Shown here: positions 12,001 to 19,500 of the stretch, piece by piece | Layout of the letters: every line of letters begins with the position of its first letter | How positions within the stretch are numbered: the stretch's first letter is position 1 | From: Chrysaora quinquecirrha | Lineage: Eukaryota; Cnidaria; Scyphozoa; Semaeostomeae; Pelagiidae | NCBI GenBank assembly: GCA_014526335.1 | Contig: JACTAT010000037.1 | Coordinates: 14,110,105-14,174,104, forward strand | Reading direction: 5' to 3' | DNA length: 64,000 nucleotides | Made by a program: the position numbers and the translations under genes | Notes under the pieces: generated by a model | What the model was told of the DNA's origin: nothing | Seen by the model: only the letters and a program-made list of their open reading frames with translations | The model's database searches: none

Positions 12001-13279
12001 AAGATTTGGTTTTTTGACGTTGGCTGAATTGATGCTTAAGGCCTGGGAAAAAGAGCCAATCAAGCGTCCTTCATCACACGAAGTACTTCATCAGTTGAGC
12101 ACATCGTGCTTTTGCCTTCTCTATGGCAAACAACATTTTCAGCGAGTATACAAACCACATGAATTGTTCTTTCTGCAAGATAAACAAGAGTTATGGCAAT
12201 GTTCTTATGACATAGCTAGTGCTGCAATCATTGTGATGGATATGACAAATGCAACTATCAAGACACGCATCAATCCCGTGCTATGTCACATGAACATCAA
12301 TTTCTACACTCATTCTGTGCACGTGATTGACAAGAATCACGTGGCCATGATTCTGAATACTACCGAAAATGATTACCTTGCTTTTTATTCAACAATGGAT
12401 TACAGTTTCATTGGGTGTCACGAGTTCAACGAAGGCAGCCATATAACAACATTGTCTGTCAGTCATCAATGTGTATTCATTGGCTTGGCAAGTGGCTACT
12501 TGCTCAAAGTTGCAAAAAGTGACTTTCTCATTGGTCAATTCAACGGTTTGCGTTATTTGGTTAGCGATAGCAATTCAGTTTCTGTCATAGAAGCATTTGA
12601 GTCACATCTATTTGTCAGCTGTGGTCATAGTGTTTTCAAATACCAACTGAATTCAGAAGATGAAGATCACATGGCAATGACTGTAGAATTATCACTCACT
12701 GAGTCTGTGTCAAATATGATCATATCACCTGATGGCCTGATGCTGTTCATATCATTCCAAGACAGCCCTATTGTATGTTGCTATATGACTGAAACCATGA
12801 AATCATTGGGGCACATCAGCTGCTCTGACGTCATTCGTGTTGTTTTCCCTCATAGAAATCCATGCGATGAGAAAGTAATGAGTTTCTGTATTCATGCTGA
12901 CACGCTTTGGGTTGGAACTGGTACCGGCCATGTACTAATCTACGAGATCAATCCTTCTGCTCCTCCAAAATTCATCACTTGGCTACAACCATATAAATCT
13001 GAGGTGTCCTGCATGACTGTATGCAACTCAGTCGGGCCCATGGAGATGGTTGGGCCTAAATTTGCAAATTTGGTTGTTACTTTCGGGAAAAATGTTAATC
13101 CGAAATGCTACAGCAATAATTTGGAAGGGATTTGTGAGCTAACTGAATTTTTCCCAGTTGATGAATCACAGGAAAACAAACCATTTCAACGAGGCATCGA
13201 TTTAAAAACCGAATATTTAGCATTAATATGGGATCCAATTAAAGCAAATGTTTTAAGAAAGATTTCCTATCCAAACTGA
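2..13279 (+). CDS. LRRK-like Roco protein (LRR-Roc-COR-pseudokinase-WD40), 5' end outside window
   Basis: Multi-domain Roco-family GTPase and kinase-like scaffold. I read five exons whose phases all agree: 2-247 (leucine-rich repeats, phase 0), 1566-1758, 3395-3811, 9371-9667 and 10362-13279. Exon 1566-1758 holds a P-loop GERKKGKT near 1677-1700. Exon 3395-3811 gives the Roc switch motif DFSGE (3460-3474) and the base-specificity motif THLD (3649-3660), the form typical of Roc instead of NKxD. Exon 9371-9667 is the start of COR (EKFPLSY, IPVLTKSEF). The last exon carries the rest of COR, a kinase-like domain and a WD40-like C-terminus. The splice G|GC at 9667/10362 joins HFIG to AFENYDV without a break. 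The domain order is known from LRRK1 and LRRK2. Which paralogue this is cannot be settled here, because animals such as cnidarians have several. The gene enters the window mid-LRR, so the start codon and N-terminus are missing. Confidence 0.9.
361..468 (+). mobile_element. Degenerate tRNA-derived SINE copy
   Basis: The stretch with actcagcgatttcattgagc, then ggctctctg and catgcag, then gtggtatgcca matches the element at 45258-45420 (minus strand) almost segment by segment. It has lost most of the A and B box sequence. The same order of blocks in two distant places supports a dispersed SINE family. Confidence 0.55.
1039..1465 (+). repeat. Two tandem copies of a CCAAT/TATA-containing dispersed repeat
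   Basis: Copy 1 (about 1039-1255) and copy 2 (about 1264-1465) share the order: ATTGG-like motifs, gattggtgcatttcgatc, a TATA-like gtataaattccgcc, then tttatactctgaggag and cagacgaaaaa. A third copy lies at 20475-20660 and a partial inverted copy at 28630-28735. Inverted CCAAT boxes followed by TATAAA resemble a polymerase II promoter, as in an LTR or a small retroelement. No long ORF accompanies it. Confidence 0.6.
1759..3394 (+). other. LRRK intron filled by a Thr-codon-like minisatellite
   Basis: The intron separates the P-loop exon from the rest of Roc, both phase 1. Most of it is the tandem array described at 2330-3300. The 1860-2330 part is unremarkable sequence with three diverged copies of a ctgtcctggagt-type motif. 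Confidence 0.7.
2330..3300 (+). repeat. ACT/ACC-rich minisatellite
   Basis: Irregular tandem repeat built from actaccgctttgactacc, actacaactaccac and atgtttgttcaactatg blocks. Block order varies, giving spacings of roughly 55 to 80 bp. Long open frames (Thr-rich such as TTTTTTMFVQLC, or YNYHYVCS in another frame) arise only because the repeat lacks stops. It lies inside an intron bounded by well-phased exons, so I do not call it coding. Confidence 0.8.
4441..4731 (+). mobile_element. Inverted-repeat element with internal CAACTAGTTG-type motifs
   Basis: The ends are weak inverted repeats (aggcttattttgacat versus the complement of atgtctaaataaaccagg). The interior repeats acaactagttg and gacataagttagcagtt. 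A related copy occurs at about 29183-29316 (aggttagcagttgcaacta, then aagcctggctta), which supports a dispersed family. Confidence 0.5.
4802..4937 (+). mobile_element. Retroelement-like 3' tail: hairpin plus (TTGAA)n
   Basis: A hairpin (gcggcccaag 4820-4829 with cttgggtcgc 4849-4858) is followed by a pentanucleotide tail of aattg units (4918-4937). The same module sits at 9177-9312 (part of the duplication) and, inverted and diverged, at 21749-21860. A stem-loop plus microsatellite end is typical of CR1/L2-like non-LTR or SINE 3' ends; that assignment is inference. Confidence 0.5.
4996..5103 (+). pseudogene. Truncated, frameshifted copy of the LRRK COR exon
   Basis: This copies the first 108 or so bases of exon 9371-9667, including the acceptor context ctctcatctttcag. 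An extra A (six in place of five in the cgaaaaac run) breaks the frame, a G is lost in the cacgggaatg run, and the copy ends at aatgggag without a donor. It cannot encode the COR start, but the intact acceptor could still attract splicing. Confidence 0.85.
7681..7950 (+). repeat. Five-unit 57-bp tandem repeat (one unit 51 bp)
   Basis: Units begin at about 7681, 7738, 7789, 7846 and 7903. Each has the core ctgcataccacattcttgtg then gccggccttcctgcgaac. Spacings of 57, 51, 57 and 57 are all multiples of three, so one frame stays open as repeated YHILVAGLPANSYLLQGA. The GC content is well above the flanks. It lies in an intron, so coding is not claimed. Confidence 0.85.
8202..9113 (+). repeat. 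Y block of the duplicated segment, carrying a MITE
   Basis: Direct repeat of 5111-5603. It is interrupted by the MITE at 8341-8756; without it the two copies are the same length and nearly identical. It runs straight into block X (9111-9478), which continues into the functional COR exon. Confidence 0.85.
8341..8756. mobile_element. PIF/Harbinger-like MITE, TTA target duplication
   Basis: Terminal inverted repeats of about 32 bp with two mismatches, starting GGGCCTGTTTATATGG and ending CCATATAAACAGGCCC. TTA lies on both sides (8338-8340 and 8757-8759). The duplicate at 5111-5603 is the empty site with a single TTA. The interior has several copies of ctggaaggtgggatg and no transposase. TSD and TIR style fit PIF/Harbinger. 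Confidence 0.85.
9668..10361 (+). other. LRRK intron, no recognisable feature
   Basis: Donor gtacgt at 9668; acceptor preceded by a T tract ending at 10361. I see no repeat or gene in it. Confidence 0.7.
10362..13279 (+). CDS. Terminal LRRK exon: COR-B, degenerate kinase domain, WD40-like C-terminus
   Basis: One 2.9-kb exon, acceptor after a T-rich tract at 10351-10361, stop TGA at 13277-13279. Order: COR (FLDPSWLYDL onward); a Cys-rich stretch with CPIC and later CPKEH (about 11140-11250) that could bind metal; a kinase-like domain from about 11360 to 12110; then beta-propeller-like repeats to the end (for example IWDPIKANVLRKI). In the kinase-like domain the VAIK lysine is present (VDIKVLK, 11405-11407), as are a helix-C glutamate and an APE motif (about 11837). 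The glycine loop is IIIGNYRGTQ, without GxGxxG. The catalytic loop reads HRNVLPEH (N at 11699-11701), where active kinases have HRDxKxxN. DFG is replaced by NFG (11768-11776). Loss of every catalytic and metal-binding residue predicts a pseudokinase, so signalling would rest on the GTPase and scaffold functions. No frameshift interrupts the exon. Confidence 0.92.
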
Positions 13280-13660
13280 ATTTTGAATTGACCTTCTTCG
13301 GATAATTGCATCATCCCCTGTTAAGAAACGAGAATCACAAGATGTTGACTGGAAGAAATAACTATATGACAGAAGATTTCTTTTCCAAATTGAACACTGA
13401 ATTGACCTTCTTCAGATACCTGCATTACCCTCAGTTCAAGATTCACAACAAAATGAGAATCACAAATGTATCGACTAGAAGAAACAGCTGTGTGATGGAA
13501 GATTTTTTATCCAAATAGAATGCTGATTTGACCTTCTTCGGATAACTGCATTACCCTCAGTTCATGGTTCACAAAAGAAATGAGAGTCACATGCATATTG
13601 ACTAGAAGAAATAACTGTATGATGGAAGATTTCTTATCCAAATTGACTGCTGGATTGACT
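13261..13660 (+). repeat. Tandem repeat (114-127 bp) overlapping the LRRK stop codon
   Basis: Four units start at gatttc/gatttt near 13261, 13375, 13501 and 13628. Each has atccaaa, then ttgaccttcttcgga, then gaatcacaa-like and agaagaaataactgt-like blocks. The first unit contains the last six codons and the TGA of the LRRK gene, so the repeat appears to have grown from the gene's own 3' end. Confidence 0.8.
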
Positions 13661-14335
13661 TGACTGCACTGACTCGACTTCAAGAGTTAACTTTATTATT
13701 GCCATTTCATGATTCACAATATTAAAGAGAACCAAAGCGATAATTGACCGCAAACCAACCATTTTCTTTTACATTTTGAACCAATAATTTTCAAGCGAAG
13801 ATTTGTTATATCAAATATAAATGCTTTATTGTCTTTCACTGCAGTGTCCTCCGCTGGTGATTCACATCAGAATAGAGATTCACAAAAAGATTCTGATGTT
13901 GCTTTAGTGACAGTTCTTCCGTGGGGCATTCAAAAGGAAACCAATCAGTTTGCGAGCATTAACAAATTGCTGGCTTACAGAGCCACAAAACGGCCAAATG
14001 TATAAATAATTGGAACATTTATAAGAAACCGCAGACTTCGTATAACATTTGATTAGAAAAGTGACGTAAGAATTACATAATCGACAGTAAACAAACAGTG
14101 TGACTGAAACAGTTGATTTCCACGTGACTATAACATGACTATCACAACAGAACATTTTCGAGCCAAGTTAAGTAAATTCCAGACACGCAAAAATTTATAA
14201 TAATCATAAGAATAGGTAATAGTGAGGAAAATAACGACGTCAAAAGGAGAAATAACTAAAATAACGGGAGGATTACAAAGGAATCGAAGACTGCTGAGAA
14301 TTTTGAGGGACAGTCCCCGATTGTTGGTCGTGTAA

Positions 14336-15000
14336 GGCCCTGGCCAAACGATCAAACATTTTTTGTCAAAAATTTGAAATTTGCTTGTCAAGCAAAATAT
14401 TTGACAGTTTGGCCATGTAATATCCAGGTCGTTGCACGCAGACACGATACCCGAACTCCAGATGTCCGCCATCATCCAGAAAAACATCGCACCGACCCAG
14501 ACCTCTTGAAAAAGGTGTTTTGTGAATCATGCAGCGGCAAAGAGAAATCAAGAAAAGCAAACATCTGGCAAAGAATGGCGTAAACATTGAAAAAACTCAC
14601 ACTTATTATCTTTTTCTTCTTCCAAAAGCATTTTGCACGATTCCAGTTCATTTTCAAGGACTGATGTTTTGGCAGCCGTATGTTCATCTCTGTGAAATAA
14701 AATGTTTCGTTTATTTGAACTCATTTTTAGGCCCTGGCCAAACGATCAAACATTGTTGGTCCAACATTTCAAATTTGTTTTCCAACAAATGTTTGACCGT
14801 TTGGCCACATTGCTGTCCAACACTTTGGAACAACGAAGTTATTGCCAATGCACAAGCACGAATGTCTTATTGCTAAGAACTTTTGCTAAGTGGTGAAATG
14901 TTGCAAGTTGTTGAAGTTTGACAATAACAAAAGAAATGTTTACAAGCAATGTTAGATAGGCGGCCAAACGATCAAACATTACTTGACAAGCAATAATAGG
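14336..15000. mobile_element. Cluster of GGCCCTGGCCAAACGATC-type MITE ends
   Basis: Left ends with ggccctggccaaacgatc occur at 14336 (preceded by TAA) and 14730 (preceded by TTA). A third ggccaaacgatcaaacatt lies near 14962. Right-end complements (ttgaccgtttggcca) occur internally, for example at about 14796. Boundaries are unclear, which suggests nested or broken copies of the family seen whole at 18737-19034 and 59066-59329. Confidence 0.6.
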
Positions 15001-15534
15001 CGAGATTTGTGGCGTGATGTTTTAAACATAGTTAGTGTACGAATGTTCAAAACAAACAAAATTTTGTTTTTCATTGGGCTTTTTGTCCTTCGACCAAAAT
15101 TACTAAGCAGGGGCAGGGGATCTTAAGAGACCCGAGGGGCCAGGGGAAAATCAGAAAACTAATGAGGGTCCTCATTGTATTAAGTACCTGAGAGTAGCGT
15201 TTTATCAGCTCAAAGTGTAGAAATATTACGGACAGCAATAATACTGGTACATTTGCAGTGCAACCGATAATCTATAGGCCTATCTTGAACCTCAAAAAAC
15301 ATTTCCGTTTATAAGCCCCCAAAAAAGGCTTCCAGGCTATAAGCCCATCCAACAGGGATTACAAGTGAATATTAGCCCGGGGCACGAGACCAAGTACGTT
15401 TTACGATAAGGGTGAAAGTTAATTTCATACCGAAATAAGATAGTATTTGCTTCTTGTGACCAATGCCAGCATGCCTCGTCTTGGCCTAAAAAAGGTTATG
15501 AAAAATCTTCATTGGCTCTTTTGATGATCATGCA

Positions 15535-15669
15535 TAGACTTATTACCTGAGTCCCAGTTATCGCTCACCAGACCGAGACTACACCAAACCGAGAAAGCTA
15601 AAAATTGTAGTTTGAGCGTCCAGGTGTTTCATTTCAATAGCGATAACTACGACTCAGGTAATAAGTCTA
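15535..15669. mobile_element. Palindromic 135-bp element with 9-bp TSD (Mutator-like)
   Basis: The ends are inverted repeats: TAGACTTATTACCTGAGTC at the left and its complement at the right, continuing into gttatcgct. It is flanked by the perfect 9-bp direct repeat GATCATGCA (15526-15534 and 15670-15678). A 9-bp duplication fits Mutator-like elements. Related partial copies lie near 24790-24890 and 52532-52620. Confidence 0.75.
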
Positions 15670-16390
15670 GATCATGCATAATTGCTTGCAATTTTCCTTG
15701 GAGGTGACTTGCATGCAAGATTTCACCACAGTATCAAAGGTCCTGAGGGCGTTCTAAACTCTCAAAACCTTCCAAATTTCAAAAACAGAAAGCTTCCAGA
15801 ACAGAATCCATGAGTTTCAAAAAACAGGAATTCTGGAAATCCGAGACTTTTCTCAAGTCTGTGCCGAACGAGTCAACTTTCGCGCCAAAATTCTTGCTTG
15901 CCTCCTTCTCAGACCCTGGCAACTGAAAAAATTGCAATCTCGTTCGCACTCCAAACCGAGAATCTCTCAAGAATCTTCTGCTTTTGATGGCAGGAGGTTT
16001 TGGAGAGCTCCAAAACCTGCCGTTTTCAGAAGAATGGCTCCGAAAAACACACATTCCGAAAAAGGTTACCGAAAAAGGGATTAGTTTAGAAGAACACGCC
16101 CTAAAATTTACATCTTTATCCTCTATTCTACATAGTAAACAAATTAGGCATCCAAGTCGAAAACTTAATGAACCAGTTCATAAAGTTTTTCTTTGCATGC
16201 ATGACCATCAAAAGAGACAACAAGTTCACGATCTAAATTTGAAGCAACTTTGCAGACCCTTTACACTACGAAATCGTGGCATGCAAGTCACCTGCTAGTA
16301 AAATTGCAAGCGAAGTGCAAGTAAATAGCAGTAGTGCTTAATGAACTGTTTCATAAAGTTTTTGTCTTACATGTCCAGGTAAAACCAAGC

Positions 16391-16535
16391 ATCATCATTG
16401 CATGCAACCATCATTGCATGCAACCATTGCATGCAACCATTGCAACCAATGCATGCAACCATTGCAACCAGTGCATGTAACCATTGCATACAACCATTGC
16501 ATGCATCATTGCATGCAACCATCATTGCATGAAAT
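16391..16535. repeat. GCATGCAACCATT minisatellite
   Basis: About nine irregular copies of attgcatgcaacc, some with atc insertions. gcatgc makes it locally self-complementary. Not coding. Confidence 0.8.
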
Positions 16536-16596
16536 TCATCTGCAAGTAAAATTGCTAGCAAATTGCAAATAAATAGCACTAGTAAAATACACCAAC

Positions 16597-19500
16597 CTAT
16601 TGGAAGAATGCATTCTTTTGCAGCAGAATCATTCATACAGAGCTTCAATTTCGTAGATTCACTCTGTTGTTTGAAGTCAGTTGTGCATGTTTGTGTACAG
16701 TTAAGGAGCAAAAAAGTTTAATAAAGACTGTATGGGACTTTGAGATCCAGAAGTCTTTTATCAGAGCCCAACAGCAATAGACCATTTCAACTAAGGGCCT
16801 CGTTTTCAAAAAAAATGAATACTAGGTCACAGAGAACGTTCGACTTCAGATTCGAATTCAGCACCTTCTTTTTAGGGTTGAGGCAAAGTTTTATGCTTCT
16901 AGTCCTTAAGATGTTGATTTTATAGGTGTTAAAAGTTTGAAATTTTATAAAGGATTTGACCGTGAAAAGTCGCTGGTGTGAAATTTACACGGTCAGATCC
17001 CTTATAAATTTTCAAACTTTTAATCGCTATAGAATCAACATCGTAAAGACTAGAAGCGTAAAAATTTGCCACAACACTAAAAAGAAGGTGCTGAATTCGA
17101 ATCTGAAGTCGAAGTTTCTATATGACCTAATTTTCAATTTCTTTGAAAACGAGGCCCTAAGCGGAAGTGGCTTATACTGGCAAGCGATGCTCAACCCTTA
17201 TGTTTCCCAAATTATGAAATAATACTCATAACTACATCACAGAACAGCGGATCCGTAATCCGGGTCTCGATTTCTCGCTTCAATCTTCAAATTAGATAAG
17301 CGTACGCATATAAACGACAAAACAATTAAAAAATTGACCTTGGGGGCGAGGGCAATTTTTGATTATTTTTGCTTCTCAAAAGGAAATCTTCAATGACAGC
17401 GTCCACCTTAATTACATCCGAGTAACGTAGTGGCCTAATGAACATTCAAATGTAGGACTGCAAGAAGAGTACTTACTTTCTCTTAATTTAATAGAGAAAT
17501 GGAAATAAAGAGGGGCCTATACACTGCCAGAATCGTTTAAACAAACAAATGCCGATCCGCTGCGTGCGAAAAATCCGCCTCGTGGAAACTGGCTTTAGTG
17601 GAGCATTTTACCGCAATGTGCAATATTTCTTACTTCTCATCTTAAACAACTTAAATATAAACTACCGTGACTTAGAATTAAAATAGGCTGAAAGGATATC
17701 CAAACATACGAATGACTTTCGTTTTCACCGCTTGCTTTCCACGACAAGTTTTCCATTTCATCATCATTAACGAGCAGTCTTGCTTTGCTAATGGTCGATA
17801 ACTAAAATGAAAAATATTGCGAACAGTGACAGCCGTCATTGTAAAGTGTCTACTAGACTTAATACATAATTCGTAGTTATCGCTACTGAACGGCATGAAT
17901 AGGACGTCCACACTTCTCTGAGCAAACAGCTGTAGGGTTGTTGTTGTTGTTGTTGCTGTTACTGTTTGCGAAGAGTTGGACTCATGTAATAAGTCTGAAC
18001 GGAACATAATAAAAAGATAGGCGGGCGCAAGGTATGCCAACATTGTTGGCCGACATGTTGTCTGAAAATTGGCCAAGATGCTGGTACAGTTTGCCATACC
18101 ATCACAACATCTGAGATGTTTTCGGTTGCTGACGTCATCTACAAATGATTTTTGCAAACATGGCCGAAAAGAAAGAAACTGTTTGTTTATTGCTCGCTCT
18201 TTTGGTTGACGACGAAGAAGATAATACTCGTGGTCCAACTCAAGCCGCCAGCATAAACCTTAAATTCTCAGGTCTCCGAAATAACAACCGGAATTGAAAG
18301 TGTTGTGCCAACATGTTGGCGAGACATAGCAAACAGTACTAGTACATCAATTTTACTCAAATCGACGAAAACCTTGGCCAACATTTTTTAGACATGTTTA
18401 AAAAAAGTTGGCCAGCATATTTTCGTCAACAATTTATTGTTTATTAGGCCAATATCTATAGCAAACAGTGCCAGCATGTTGGCCAACGTATTGGCGCGGT
18501 TTGTGTCTGGCTTACCTTTAATGGCTTTGATACAGAAACAATGACACGAAGTGCGTCACTGATTCTTGTGACACCAAAATGAAGAATTTCAAGATCTTTC
18601 TCCTCTAAAAGGCACAAATTTTAAGTTCGTTAGTTTTGAGACGGCGAACCTAGGTGTCAAATGGATGCATTAACAGCCTACTGCGGATAACTCGAACCAA
18701 GAAAGGACCGAAGAAATGGGCTCGAATTGAGTGTTAGGGCTTGGCCAAACATTGTTTGTCAAACTTTGAAATTTTCTCGTCAAGCAAAAATGTTTTATTT
18801 TTTGGCCTCATTGCGAAAAATGCTCGTAAAATATTTTTTGCTTGCATCAAGGGAAAGGCTAGCGAAATGCAAGCAAAAAATATCTGTGAACTTTTTCAAA
18901 AAATATCGCGTAACGAATTCTGCTTATTTATGCTTGTCAAGCAATGCTTTGTGACGTGCCCAAACAATCAGACATTGCTTAAAAAGCAAATTCCAGATGT
19001 TTGACCAGCAATCTTTGATTGTTCGGCCAGGACCTTGAAGAATGTTTGAGTTGTCCAGATTCTCCACAATTTATATTCTAAGAAAAAGCAAACTTTTCTT
19101 CGAGTTATCACGATTTTATAAATAGCAATCTAGGGGATGAAGAAAGACCATATTATGAATTCCTTGCAGTCTACACAATACTAGGCTGAACAATTTAACA
19201 AAAAACCTTATACCACACAAGCGAATCTATACACACTACTGTGGTTGTATTTTCTGCGTACTGTGGTGGATAAGCACTAATGTGGTGGGCTATCATGCTT
19301 GATGTGGCGGTATTTTTCGCCTACTGTGGTGAATAAACATTACCTTGGTGGGTTATTATGCTTGATGTGGTGGTATTTGCGAACTGTACTAGATTTTGTG
19401 GCTATTACTTGCTAGATCTATAGATGACGTCATATCGACCACAGCAGGCAAAAAATACCACAAAAGTACGCAAAAAATACCACCACAGTAGTACTTAGCC

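Larger units (their letters stand above)
13280..16596. other. Intergenic or RABGGTA 3' region, repeats only
   Basis: Lies between the LRRK stop and the last RABGGTA exon I recognise. It contains the 3' tandem repeat, a cluster of Harbinger-like termini (14336-15000), a Mutator-like element (15535-15669) and a gcatgcaacc satellite (16391-16535). An open stretch after a ctgcag acceptor (13845-14005) is discussed in the findings. I did not find the C-terminal RABGGTA exons here. Confidence 0.5.

Noticed and set aside
17678..18238. 186-codon minus-strand frame as a separate gene
   Set aside because: Its end is the wrong frame of the RABGGTA Ig-like exon (17666-17801); the rest covers MITE motifs.
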